Positions 8,228 through 16,361 of a stretch of DNA of 30,008 nucleotides are shown in pieces. Origin of the DNA: Flavobacteriales bacterium (GTDB lineage Bacteria; Bacteroidota; Bacteroidia; Flavobacteriales_D; Sanyastnellaceae); NCBI GenBank assembly GCA_015663855.1, contig DQRJ01000064.1, positions 1 to 30,008 of the forward strand. The letters are read 5' to 3'. How positions within the stretch are numbered: the first letter of the stretch is position 1; each line of letters begins with the position of its first letter. Made by a program: the position numbers and the translations under genes. The notes below the pieces were generated by a model that was given only the letters and a program-made list of their open reading frames with translations, ran no database searches and was not told where the DNA came from.

Positions 8228-9838
8228 TTACACGGTCAATTTGCCCATTCCCGGACGGCTTGCTAACAAGTGCTTTGTGTATGAATTCGATGGAGAATTG
8301 AAGATAGTATTCGCAGATCCCTCCTCTACAATTTCGCCATCTTTCATTACTAGAATCCTATCACAAACAGAGTGAATCACTCCCAAATCGTGAGAAATAA
8401 AGAGATAAGCTAGTGATCGTTTTTTCTGAATATCAGATAGTAAAGTTAGGATTTGGGCTTGAATTCTGAGATCAAGAGCCGCGACGCTTTCGTCGAGGAT
8501 GAGCAATTCCGGCTTTACCGCCAATGCTCTTGCGAGTACAATTCTTTGTCGCATCCCCCCGCTAAAAGCACCAGGATAACGACTCAAATCACTTGCCATT
8601 AACCCCACCTCCTCAAGTAATTCGCCTGCTATTTTTGTTTTAGCAGCCCTCGTAAGTTTGGAACCATCAGCCGACATTCCGATTGCTTCGGATAAGGCAT
8701 TTCCAATGGTCATTCTTGGGTTCAAAGCACTAAAAGGATCTTGAAATACTGGTTGCGCCCCCCTTCGAAAGGCTTTCATGCCTTGCCTATCTCCCAAATC
8801 TAATTCCTCCCCCTTCCAAAACACCACACCTTCCGTTGGACTTTCAAGGCCTAGCATCAATCTCCCTAACGTGGATTTCCCACATCCGCTTTCCCCTACA
8901 AGCCCCACTCTTTCACCATTCCTGATTTTCAAATTCACTCGATTTACCGCCACAAATTCACTGACGACTTTCCCAAACAAATTTTGCTTTACAGCGTACT
9001 TCAATACTAGGTCTCTCCCCTCAGAAATAACATCGTCCTTCACCTCAACTTCCTTGCCAACTCTTTGAGGCCTTGAAGCAATCAACTCCTTAGTGTAAGC
9101 GTTTTCAGGACTATCAAGAACTTCAGGGCAATCACCCCTTTCCACGACCTCCCCCTTTCTCATTACCACAATAAAATCGGCAATATCCCGCACCACATCC
9201 AAGTCGTGAGTAATAAAAAGAATGCCTAAATTTCGTTCTTTCTGTAACCTCCGCAGTAGTTGTAATACTGTAGCTTGTACTGTAACGTCTAATGCCGTTG
9301 TCGGTTCGTCTGCAACTAGAATTTTAGGATTGCAGGCCAAAGCCATGGCAATCATAACCCTCTGTTTTTGGCCTCCACTCAATTCATGAGGATACTTATC
9401 AATCGAAGTCTCAGGTTCAGGTAATTCGACCTCTTTAAATAACTCGATCACCTTTTTACGGGCCTCCATCTTGCTCATCCCCAAGTGAATCTGAAGCGGT
9501 TCCGCCACCTGCTTTCCGACCTTCATCGATGGGTTCAATGAGGACATGGGATCTTGAAAAACCATGCTAATGTCTCGTCCCATCGGAGTTCGAGGGGCCC
9601 CATCGGCATCGATCCACACCTCGCCATTTACACCTCGTACTTCACCACTTACGACTCGCCCACTCGATGGGAGAAGCCCCATAATGGCGGTCGAAGTAAC
9701 CGTCTTTCCCGAGCCGGACTCGCCTACGATCGCAGTAGTCTTTCCCGGGAAAACATCGAAACTGACTCCTGCAACTACGACCTCGTCAAAGGCGATAACC
9801 AAATCATTTACTTGCAGGACAGGTTTCGTTTGAGGCAT
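8228..9838 (-). CDS. Double-NBD oligopeptide-type ABC transporter ATP-binding protein
   Basis: A 536-residue protein with two ABC ATPase domains fused head to tail, like YejF or GsiA and like DppD plus DppF joined. Domain 1: Walker A GESGSGKT (39-46), Q-loop Gln 95, signature LSGGQ (153-157), Walker B ILVADE (173-178). Domain 2: Walker A GESGCGKS (315-322), signature FSGGM (425-429), Walker B LLILDE (445-450). All catalytic elements look intact in both halves. Such proteins power uptake of peptides or related solutes with two permeases and a binding protein, none of which is in this window, so the partners must lie elsewhere. It starts 3 bp after hpd; peptide uptake would supply the tyrosine that the next two enzymes degrade, but that link is inference. 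Confidence 0.95.
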   Translation of the reverse strand: MPQTKPVLQVNDLVIAFDEVVVAGVSFDVFPGKTTAIVGESGSGKTVTSTAIMGLLPSSGRVVSGEVRGVNGEVWIDADGAPRTPMGRDISMVFQDPMSSLNPSMKVGKQVAEPLQIHLGMSKMEARKKVIELFKEVELPEPETSIDKYPHELSGGQKQRVMIAMALACNPKILVADEPTTALDVTVQATVLQLLRRLQKERNLGILFITHDLDVVRDIADFIVVMRKGEVVERGDCPEVLDSPENAYTKELIASRPQRVGKEVEVKDDVISEGRDLVLKYAVKQNLFGKVVSEFVAVNRVNLKIRNGERVGLVGESGCGKSTLGRLMLGLESPTEGVVFWKGEELDLGDRQGMKAFRRGAQPVFQDPFSALNPRMTIGNALSEAIGMSADGSKLTRAAKTKIAGELLEEVGLMASDLSRYPGAFSGGMRQRIVLARALAVKPELLILDESVAALDLRIQAQILTLLSDIQKKRSLAYLFISHDLGVIHSVCDRILVMKDGEIVEEGSANTIFNSPSNSYTKHLLASRPGMGKLTV

Positions 9839-9841
9839 AAA

Positions 9842-10978
9842 CTAAAGTGTTCCTCTACTTTCTTGTTCGCGCTCGATCGCTTCGAACAACGCTTTAAAAT
9901 TCCCTTTACCGAATGACGTAGCGCCGTTTCTTTGGATTATTTCGAAGAACATGGTCGGTCGATCTAGAAGGGGCTTTGTAAATAACTGGAGTAAGTATCC
10001 ATCCTCGTCTCTATCGATTAATATCCCCAGCTTCTTTAATGGTTCGAGGTCTTCTTCGATTTCGCCCACTCGATCTAGAATGTCGTCGTAATAGGTTTCG
10101 GGAACGTATAGGAAGTCAACTCCCCTCGCTTTAAGAGCGGTAACGGTCTTTACAATGTCGTCCGTTGCTACAGCGATGTGCTGACATCCAGCTCCCTCGT
10201 AATAGTCGATGTATTCTTCGATTTGAGACTTCTTACGGCCTTTCGCGGGCTCGTTAATCGGAAACTTAATCCGTCCGTTTCCGTTACTCATCACCTTCGA
10301 CATCAAAGCAGTGTACTCGGTCGAAATATCCTTATCATCGAAGGAAATGATTTGGGCAAAGCCCATCACCTCATCATAAAACTTAACCCAAGTATTCATC
10401 TGACCCCAATCCACATTCCCCACCATATGATCTATAAACTTTAAGCCAGTTTCCTCGGGCTTGTACTCAGGATTCCACGCCTTGTAACCAGGCATGAAAA
10501 CACCCTCATAATTATGTCTTTCTACGAAAACGTGTATCGTCTCTCCGTAAGTGTGAATAGCGCTTAATACTACTTCTCCATTCTCATCAGTTCGCACCTC
10601 AGGTTCGAAAGCACTCTTCGCCCCTCGTTTTGTGGTTTCTTCCCAACTTTTTCTAGCATCTTGAACCCAAAGAGCAATACTCTTTACGCCATCTCCGTGA
10701 TCGTTCAAGTGTTTGTTTAGATCTCCGTCGGAGTGAAGGGGGGTGGTCAGAACGAGAATGATTTTATCTTGCTTTAGCACATACGAAACAGAGTCTTTAG
10801 AACCGGTCTCTAATCCCTTATAAGCATGGGGTTGGAATCCCCAAGCGGTCATGTAGTAAAATGCACTTTGCTTTGCATTACCGACGATAAACTCAACATG
10901 ATCAGTGCCTAGAAGAGGTAGAAAATCAGCCGCTTCTTGAATGATTTTATCTAATTGAGGGATAGTATTATCTGACAT
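9842..10978 (-). CDS. hpd: 4-hydroxyphenylpyruvate dioxygenase
   Basis: HPPD converts 4-hydroxyphenylpyruvate (from tyrosine transamination) plus O2 into homogentisate and CO2, using non-haem Fe(II). The 378-residue protein has the two VOC (glyoxalase-fold) domains; the N-terminal one starts at TDHVEFIVGNAKQSAFYY. The facial triad in the C-terminal half is visible: His 184 (FIDHMVGNV), His 267 (CQHIAVAT) and Glu 346 (FFEIIQR). The tail FGKGNFKALFEAIEREQ is also typical. Length is like animal and flavobacterial HPPDs. It directly follows hmgA (6 bp), so the two consecutive steps of tyrosine degradation are made together. Confidence 0.98.
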   Translation of the reverse strand: MSDNTIPQLDKIIQEAADFLPLLGTDHVEFIVGNAKQSAFYYMTAWGFQPHAYKGLETGSKDSVSYVLKQDKIILVLTTPLHSDGDLNKHLNDHGDGVKSIALWVQDARKSWEETTKRGAKSAFEPEVRTDENGEVVLSAIHTYGETIHVFVERHNYEGVFMPGYKAWNPEYKPEETGLKFIDHMVGNVDWGQMNTWVKFYDEVMGFAQIISFDDKDISTEYTALMSKVMSNGNGRIKFPINEPAKGRKKSQIEEYIDYYEGAGCQHIAVATDDIVKTVTALKARGVDFLYVPETYYDDILDRVGEIEEDLEPLKKLGILIDRDEDGYLLQLFTKPLLDRPTMFFEIIQRNGATSFGKGNFKALFEAIEREQESRGTL

Positions 10979-10984
10979 AGGATA

Positions 10985-12145
10985 TTATTTTTCGATCCAA
11001 GATTTATAGTAATCAGGGTCTTCTAAATCTAATGCTTGTTGAGTTAAGTGTAACGGCTTGAATGTATCTACCATTACAGCAGTTTCGGGCGTTTCTGTCT
11101 CTCCAATACTCTCCTCAATTGTTCCAGGATGCGGTCCGTGAACAATTCCAGCGGGATGTAAAGTGAGTTGGCCTGGTTGTACACCGATTCGGCTCATAAA
11201 GTCTCCATCGACATAGTAAAGAAGCTCATCAGAATCTATGTTGCTGTGGTTATATGGAGCGGGTATAGAATCTGGGTGGTAATCATAAAGTCGAGGAACG
11301 AAACTACAGATTACGAAACCGGATGATTCAAAGGTTTGGTGTGTAGGAGGAGGGAGATGAATACGGCCGGTGATAGGCTCGAAATCATCAATATTGAATG
11401 CATATGGGAACAGGTAACCGTCCCAGCCCACAACATCAAAAGGGCTAGCTGCATAGATATAGTCGTGGAGATGACCATTCTTGCGGATACGGACCAAATA
11501 TTCACCGAGCTCTTTGTTTACCACAAGCTCACTAGGAGTACGGAAATCGCGCTCACAGAACGGACTGTGCTCAAGAAGTTGGCCGAAGTTATTGCGATAT
11601 CGCTTCGGGGTAAATACGGGTGAAGAAGATGAAATGATAAGCAATCGATTTTCTTCAGCAGAAAAATTAATACGATAAATTATCCCCTTCGGAATTACTA
11701 GATAATCCCCTTTTCGGAAAACGATGTTCCCAAACATTGTTTCGAGAACCCCCTCGCCGTGATGAACGAAAATCACCTCGTCTTGGTCTGAATTCTTGTA
11801 GTACGTCTCTTCCTCAACTTTGGGAGGTGCAGCTAATTCAATCGTAAGATCCGAGTTAAACAATATAGGCACTCTAGAATCGAGAAAGTCCTTGCCGGGC
11901 TTAACATTAAACCCTTCTAGTTTACGAGAATGAAGATTACACTCAACTGCGATTTTCGGATTTACATCTATACTTCCCCTCACCTCTTTCACCATAGTAG
12001 GGCTATTGTAGTGATATAGAATGGAAGTAATGCCCACAAAACCCGCAGTACCGAAAACTTGCTCGCGATATAAGGAACCGTCTGGCTTACGGAATTGAGT
12101 GTGACGCTTTTTAGGGGTATCCCCTAGATGCTGATAAAAAGGCAT
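10985..12145 (-). CDS. hmgA: Homogentisate 1,2-dioxygenase
   Basis: HmgA opens the ring of homogentisate to maleylacetoacetate with O2 and Fe(II), the step after HPPD. The protein has 386 residues, shorter than the roughly 440 of human and Pseudomonas HGD, as in the shorter bacterial branch. The cupin-type metal site is recognisable in PYNHSNIDSDELLYY and TLHPAGIVHGPHPG: likely ligands His 300, Glu 307 and His 336. The start ATG at 12145 gives MPFYQHLGDTPKKRH, matching the usual N-terminus. It is the first gene of the long minus-strand run. A TACCTTAG sequence at 12177-12170 resembles the -7 box with one mismatch, so a promoter just upstream is possible. No maleylacetoacetate isomerase or fumarylacetoacetase is in the window. 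Confidence 0.96.
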   Translation of the reverse strand: MPFYQHLGDTPKKRHTQFRKPDGSLYREQVFGTAGFVGITSILYHYNSPTMVKEVRGSIDVNPKIAVECNLHSRKLEGFNVKPGKDFLDSRVPILFNSDLTIELAAPPKVEEETYYKNSDQDEVIFVHHGEGVLETMFGNIVFRKGDYLVIPKGIIYRINFSAEENRLLIISSSSPVFTPKRYRNNFGQLLEHSPFCERDFRTPSELVVNKELGEYLVRIRKNGHLHDYIYAASPFDVVGWDGYLFPYAFNIDDFEPITGRIHLPPPTHQTFESSGFVICSFVPRLYDYHPDSIPAPYNHSNIDSDELLYYVDGDFMSRIGVQPGQLTLHPAGIVHGPHPGTIEESIGETETPETAVMVDTFKPLHLTQQALDLEDPDYYKSWIEK

Positions 12146-12188
12146 TTTTTCTCTTTATTAGATACCCCGCTAAGGTAGGTCAGAGAAT

Positions 12189-13274
12189 TTATCTTTCTTT
12201 CGAGCTGAGCATCTTAGCAAACCACGGTAACTCTCCGTTTTTATTAAGTGGCCATAGCATACTCAACTTCATCCCCGGCTTTAATGGCGTGTCGTATTTG
12301 ATATTATTTTTTCGTATTAAAGCGGAAATCTTAATTCCGTATTTCTGTGAGATATCCCAAAGAGTCTCACCATTATTCACTGTATGCCATTCGTATGCCG
12401 CATAATTTTTCTTAGGCTGCAAATAAATTTTATCTCCCACCCTAAATTCGTGGTTTTTCTTGATATTATTGTACCTACGGAACTGCCAAGGCATCATGTC
12501 CAGCTCATTACCCAAACTTTTCTGTGTATCTCCAATATGTGCGAAGGTGAACTGAACTCCATGCTCGGTAGTCCGAATCCTTCTTTCACCAGATCTGTTT
12601 CCAGAAGATTGTCTAGCAGCACGAACCTCAGAATCAGATCCTAACCTATCGGCAAGAACCTGCTGTTCTCTAACATCAGTTTGGGAGGAAGGGTTAGCTT
12701 GAGTCTCACGCCTCCCTACATGAGCAAGCGCCGCATTCCCATCAGAGTCGAGCACGTTTAAATTGTGCCTTTCAATTAATGTAATGAGTTTATCAGCATA
12801 CTGCGGATTTGTTGCATAACCACACTTTTTCAAGCCCTTTGCCCATCCTTTATAATCTTCTAAATCCAAATCGAAAAGCGCCGAATACCTATTCCTAAGC
12901 AAAAACTTACTATGATCTTCATAGCTATCTCGCGGGTGATCATAAACCCTAAAACACTCACCCTTTTCGTCATCATCGTGATAGGTTCTACCTCCTTCCC
13001 AATCAGCATGACATTTTATACCAAAATGATTGTTTGATTTCAAAGCGAGATCACTTACCCCATTTCCACTTTCGAGAATCCCCTGCGCCAAAGTGATACT
13101 AGCCGGGATTTTATAAATCTCCATTTGGTTTACGGCCTCGGACTTCCATTTATCTATGTAATCCTCAGCCGTGACATTCCCATTCCCACTAGCAAAACCA
13201 TTAATTGCGCAGAAAGCTGTGCAATTAAGAATTAAGACTAAATTCCTGATAGAGGATGAATGAAATAATGACAT
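12189..13274 (-). CDS. Exported LysM-containing N-acetylglucosaminidase (GH73 type)
   Basis: A 361-residue predicted cell-wall hydrolase. A hydrophobic N-terminal segment (about residues 10-29, ending NGFASG) acts as signal peptide. Residues about 38-175 match the FlgJ/GH73 glucosaminidase domain: SITLAQGILESGNG with likely catalytic Glu 68, NNHFGIKCH, and CGYATNPQYADKL. Then comes a polar linker, and two LysM-like peptidoglycan-binding repeats follow: one around 235-290 that looks divergent, and a clear one at about 296-345 (YEWHTVNNGETLWDISQKYG). It should cut glycan strands in the periplasm for growth or cell separation. It has its own 131-bp upstream gap, and 43 bp separate it from hmgA downstream. 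No flagellar genes are nearby, so a flagellar role is unlikely. Confidence 0.92.
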   Translation of the reverse strand: MSLFHSSSIRNLVLILNCTAFCAINGFASGNGNVTAEDYIDKWKSEAVNQMEIYKIPASITLAQGILESGNGVSDLALKSNNHFGIKCHADWEGGRTYHDDDEKGECFRVYDHPRDSYEDHSKFLLRNRYSALFDLDLEDYKGWAKGLKKCGYATNPQYADKLITLIERHNLNVLDSDGNAALAHVGRRETQANPSSQTDVREQQVLADRLGSDSEVRAARQSSGNRSGERRIRTTEHGVQFTFAHIGDTQKSLGNELDMMPWQFRRYNNIKKNHEFRVGDKIYLQPKKNYAAYEWHTVNNGETLWDISQKYGIKISALIRKNNIKYDTPLKPGMKLSMLWPLNKNGELPWFAKMLSSKER

Positions 13275-13405
13275 ATCGAGAGGGTTTTTCTAATAAATCA
13301 GAAGCAATCGGACGCGTAATGCGTTAGCTGCAAGCTAAAAACACAATAATTATCTTCGACCTAGTTCCCGTTTTATACTCAACGTGAAAATGTGGAAAAC
13401 CGTAT
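13275..13405. other. Intergenic region with short inverted repeat
   Basis: This 131-bp gap separates the YwqK-like lipoprotein gene (stop at 13406) from the LysM glucosaminidase gene (start at 13274), both on the minus strand. It contains a perfect 6-bp inverted repeat, TTAGCT-GCA-AGCTAA (13324-13338), without a following T-run on the minus strand, so it is not a convincing terminator. I found no exact TAnnTTTG box for the downstream gene. Confidence 0.4.
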
Positions 13406-13855
13406 TTACAATCCTGGAGTAACGTCGAATTGCCTCACTACCACTCCTAGCGTGTCCATAAATTGCCACAAACCAGTTTCAACTCCATTGCTGTAGAAAC
13501 CCAGAATATTTTGCGCTCCATTTGGGTGCCAAGTCTTGTACTCACCATCGTTTATTCCACTCTTGAAATTATTGTTTGACCATGGTTTTCCATTAGTATA
13601 GAAAGCCTCCCAAACCCCTTCTTTCACATCCTCTCCATCTACAACCCTAACCCTCCCTATAGTGTTTATCTTGAAATTCTCATGATATGAAATTACCTTA
13701 ACGGTATCTCCTTTCATTTGAATACGCTCAACCTTTACATTCCCGTTTCCCCACTTCGAAACTATTTCAACGGTTCCTCTTTTTTCATCTGCCTCTCCAC
13801 AACCCCAAGAAAAAGCCACCCCTATCATTATGGTAATATATCCTACTATTTTCAT
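13406..13855 (-). CDS. Small YwqK/MORN-like repeat lipoprotein
   Basis: A small predicted lipoprotein. The longest frame begins at 13876 inside the polyprenyl synthase gene, but the in-frame ATG at 13855 gives an ideal signal: MKIVGYITIMIGVAFSWGC, with lipobox FSWGC, and starts 4 bp after that gene's stop; I take it as the true start (149 residues). The C-terminal half has repeats of the MORN_2/YwqK kind: GVWEAFYTNGKPWSNNNFKSG, then NDGEYKTWHPNGAQNILGFYSNG, then GLWQFMDTLGVV. Such repeats form beta-hairpins and are abundant in Bacteroidota surface or periplasmic proteins; their role is mostly unknown despite some being labelled YwqK antitoxins. No toxin gene is adjacent, so an antitoxin role is not supported. 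Confidence 0.8.
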   Translation of the reverse strand: MKIVGYITIMIGVAFSWGCGEADEKRGTVEIVSKWGNGNVKVERIQMKGDTVKVISYHENFKINTIGRVRVVDGEDVKEGVWEAFYTNGKPWSNNNFKSGINDGEYKTWHPNGAQNILGFYSNGVETGLWQFMDTLGVVVRQFDVTPGL

Positions 13856-13859
13856 AAAC

Positions 13860-14834
13860 TCATCTATTTCTTTCAATTGTAAAATCTAGCATATCGATTA
13901 ATGCTCTCTTCGACTCCTCATCTTCGAATCCATTTAACATCGCTACTGCTTCATTCCTCAATACCCTCATTTTTTCTCGAGCGTACTCAATCCCGGGCCC
14001 GTTTAAAACAGCGTCCATAACTTCCCTAACCGCGTCGGGATCTTTCGGAGCTCGCTTAACGAGCCTCAGTAATCTATTTCGAGTCGCCATATCCGCAGTT
14101 TGAAGTGTAAAAATAAGAGGAAGAGTCAATTTCTTCTCTCGAATATCTTGTCCCGTAGGCTTCCCGGTCCTTTTCCCATCACCTAGATCCAACAAATCAT
14201 CTTTTATCTGAAAGGCCAAACCAGTTTTCTCTCCAAATCTCCACATCGCATCGATTTTATCCTTAGAAGCCCCTGCAGAAGCCGCTCCACAAGCACAGCA
14301 AGCCGCGATTAATGATGCGGTTTTTCTTCGAATTATCTCAAAATAAACGTCCTCAGTGATATCTAACCTTCGCGCTTTTTCTAATTGCAACAACTCTCCT
14401 TCACTCATCTCTCTAACTGCCCTAGAAGTTAGTTTCAACAGATCAAACGCCTCAGCGTCTACTGCAGTAAGTAAGCCTTTCGACAATAAATAATCCCCTA
14501 CTAGCACAGCAACTTTCTTCTTCCATAATGCCTGAATCGAGAAGAAGCCACGTCGTTTATCACTTTCGTCAACCACGTCGTCGTGAACGAGAGTAGCCGT
14601 ATGTAGAAGTTCGATTAATGACGCTGCGGTATAGGTTTTTTCGCTGCACCCTCCATGAAGTCGTGCGGTGAGAAAGACAAAAAGCGGGCGCATTTGCTTG
14701 CCCTTACGTTTAACTATATAGCGCATAATAGTATCCAAAAGGGCAACATCTGATCGTAAAACCTCACGGAAATGACCAGAAAAGGCCTTCATCTCTTCGG
14801 ATACGGGGGCTTGGATTTCTTTTATGCACGGCAT
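13860..14834 (-). CDS. ispB: Polyprenyl diphosphate synthase (IspB-like)
   Basis: All-trans long-chain prenyl diphosphate synthase, extending FPP or GGPP with isopentenyl diphosphate to make the side chain of respiratory quinones (menaquinone in this phylum). The frame opens at a TTG at 14843, but that TTG is part of a perfect -7 box (TACCTTTG), so I start at the ATG at 14834 (324 residues). Motifs from this start: GKQMRP (45-50), first Asp-rich motif DDVVD (85-89), and second Asp-rich motif DDLLD (212-216). Residues before the first motif are small (HTATLV), as in long-chain enzymes, so C35-C40 products are likelier than FPP. It diverges from yicC across a 59-bp gap. Confidence 0.93.
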   Translation of the reverse strand: MPCIKEIQAPVSEEMKAFSGHFREVLRSDVALLDTIMRYIVKRKGKQMRPLFVFLTARLHGGCSEKTYTAASLIELLHTATLVHDDVVDESDKRRGFFSIQALWKKKVAVLVGDYLLSKGLLTAVDAEAFDLLKLTSRAVREMSEGELLQLEKARRLDITEDVYFEIIRRKTASLIAACCACGAASAGASKDKIDAMWRFGEKTGLAFQIKDDLLDLGDGKRTGKPTGQDIREKKLTLPLIFTLQTADMATRNRLLRLVKRAPKDPDAVREVMDAVLNGPGIEYAREKMRVLRNEAVAMLNGFEDEESKRALIDMLDFTIERNR

Positions 14835-14840
14835 ATCGGA

Positions 14841-14848
14841 CAAAGGTA
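14841..14848 (-). promoter_or_regulatory. Bacteroidota-type -7 box for ispB
   Basis: On the minus strand these bases read TACCTTTG, an exact match to the TAnnTTTG -7 consensus known for Bacteroidota. Only six bases separate it from the ATG at 14834, so transcription would start within a few bases of the start codon and the mRNA would have little or no leader. No clear TTG -33 element lies 17-20 bases upstream. Confidence 0.6.
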
Positions 14849-14861
14849 CGCAAGAGCGCTG

Positions 14862-14889
14862 TTGAGGGGGGTGTACCCGCTTATCTTTG
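14862..14889 (+). promoter_or_regulatory. Bacteroidota-type promoter for yicC-gmk-nadD
   Basis: A -33 TTG at 14862-14864 and an exact -7 box TATCTTTG at 14882-14889 are 17 bases apart, within the normal range. The ATG of yicC begins four bases after the box, so the transcript is predicted to be essentially leaderless. Together with the ispB box it forms a compact divergent pair; the two -7 boxes are 33 bases apart. Confidence 0.7.
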
Positions 14890-14893
14890 GCCT

Positions 14894-15766
14894 ATGATAA
14901 GATCCATGACAGGCTATGGAAAAGCTGAAGGAGTTGTCGGTAGCCGCAAGTACAGAGTAGAAGTGCGCTCGCTAAACAGCAAGCAATTCGACCTAAACGC
15001 TAGGTTGCCAGGGGTTTTCCGCGAAAAGGAAATGGAATTAAGGAAGCTACTAAGGCATCGTGTGATAAGAGGAAAATGTGATTTCTTTCTTAATTACGAA
15101 GCAGATCCGACAGAGGTGAAGCATGAAATTAACGCGCCTTTAGTTCAATCTTATATCTCACAGCTTGATTCTTTAGCACAAAATGCTGGAGTAGAAGGTG
15201 GGGACCTTCTCTCGATGGCAATTAGAATGCCAGACGCTCTTCAATCACCGAAAGAAGATCTTGATGAAGAGGTTTGGGAAGGGGTGGAGAAATTGGTACA
15301 ACAAGCGCTAGACGCATTTGATTCCTTTAGAGAGATAGAAGGGGCGGCGACTTTAGAAGATTTCAATAATAGAATTTCCATTATTCGAGATAAATCAGAG
15401 AATCTCGACCCGCTACTTGTAACCAGACTAGAAAGAATTCGAAGTCGCATTAGCTCGAATCTAGAAGAAGTTATCGATAAGTCAAAAATCGACGTCAATA
15501 GGTTTGAACAAGAGGTGCTTTTTTATATCGAGAAAACGGACGTGTCAGAGGAGAGGTCTAGATTAGCAGCTCATTGTGATCACTTCGATGAAATCTTAGC
15601 TGATGGAATAGGGCAGGGGAAGAAATTGGGATTCATTGCACAAGAAATTGGAAGAGAGATTAATACCTTGGGTTCGAAAGCGAATGATGCCGATATCCAG
15701 CGATTAGTCGTGATAATGAAAGACGAGCTAGAAAAAATAAAAGAACAAGTCCTAAACGTATTGTAA
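14894..15766 (+). CDS. yicC: YicC/YloC family protein (endoribonuclease family)
   Basis: A 290-residue member of the YicC family, for which RNA cleavage has been reported in E. coli YicC and B. subtilis YloC. The N-terminus MIRSMTGYGKAE is the family hallmark and fixes the start. The N-terminal domain covers about 1-155; the C-terminal DUF1732 part contains EVLFYIEKTDVSEERSRL and KKLGFIAQEIGREINTLGSK with the conserved GFIxQEIxREINTxGSKxND pattern. It is followed by gmk after one base and nadD by overlap, forming an operon; the yicC-gmk pairing is widespread in bacteria. Regulation is from the promoter at 14862-14889. All signature residues are present. Confidence 0.96.
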   Translation: MIRSMTGYGKAEGVVGSRKYRVEVRSLNSKQFDLNARLPGVFREKEMELRKLLRHRVIRGKCDFFLNYEADPTEVKHEINAPLVQSYISQLDSLAQNAGVEGGDLLSMAIRMPDALQSPKEDLDEEVWEGVEKLVQQALDAFDSFREIEGAATLEDFNNRISIIRDKSENLDPLLVTRLERIRSRISSNLEEVIDKSKIDVNRFEQEVLFYIEKTDVSEERSRLAAHCDHFDEILADGIGQGKKLGFIAQEIGREINTLGSKANDADIQRLVVIMKDELEKIKEQVLNVL

Positions 15767-15767
15767 G

Positions 15768-16361
15768 ATGCCAGCGGGAACACGACCTAAAGGCAATGGC
15801 CTTGCTATTATTTTTTCTGCACCTTCAGGAGCAGGAAAGACAACCATGGTTAAAAGTCTTATGGAATCACCAAGGTTATCCTTAGGGTTTAGCATAAGTG
15901 CTACGACTAGACCTATCCGAGGTGACGAAGTAGATGGTGCTGCATATTATTATTTATCTAAAGAGGCATTTAATAAGAGAGTGGAAAACGATGAATTTGT
16001 TGAGTGGGAGGAAGTATATCCGGGGCTTTGTTACGGTACACTTTGTAGTGAAGTTGAAAGCATGTGGTCGAGGGGATTGACACCCGTTTTCGATGTAGAT
16101 GTTATCGGAGGGAAGACATTAAAAGCGGTTTTTGGAGATTCAGCCCTCTCGATTTTCGTTATGCCACCTTCATTAGACATTTTAGAACAAAGACTTAGGG
16201 GAAGGGGTACTGAAAACGAAAATAATGTTCTTAGAAGACTTGCTAAGGCAGGCAAAGAGTTGCAAGAAGTCAAGAATTTCGATGTGAAAATCATTAATGA
16301 TGACTTAAGGCTCGCAAAAGCCGAAACAGAACGAGTTGTAATTGAATTTTTGAATAAATGA
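15768..16361 (+). CDS. gmk: Guanylate kinase
   Basis: Phosphorylates GMP (and dGMP) to the diphosphate with ATP, an essential step of purine nucleotide supply. The 197-residue protein has the P-loop SAPSGAGKTT (17-26), then SATTRPIRGDEVDGAAYYYLS, which holds the GMP-binding Arg and Tyr residues, and the lid region LRGRGTENENNVLRRL. VFDVDVIGG lies where VLDIDWQGA or VLDVDVQGG is usual. The start codon follows the yicC stop by a single base; the nine-residue lead before the first strand is slightly longer than in E. coli. The stop overlaps the nadD start (ATGA), indicating coupled translation. Confidence 0.97.
   Translation: MPAGTRPKGNGLAIIFSAPSGAGKTTMVKSLMESPRLSLGFSISATTRPIRGDEVDGAAYYYLSKEAFNKRVENDEFVEWEEVYPGLCYGTLCSEVESMWSRGLTPVFDVDVIGGKTLKAVFGDSALSIFVMPPSLDILEQRLRGRGTENENNVLRRLAKAGKELQEVKNFDVKIINDDLRLAKAETERVVIEFLNK

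Noticed and set aside
12189..13274. Flagellar FlgJ
   Set aside because: The glucosaminidase domain is FlgJ-like, but LysM repeats, a signal peptide and absence of any flagellar gene fit a general wall hydrolase.
13406..13855. Antitoxin of a toxin-antitoxin pair, from the YwqK-like repeats
   Set aside because: The product has a lipoprotein signal and no adjacent toxin candidate; YwqK naming alone is not evidence.
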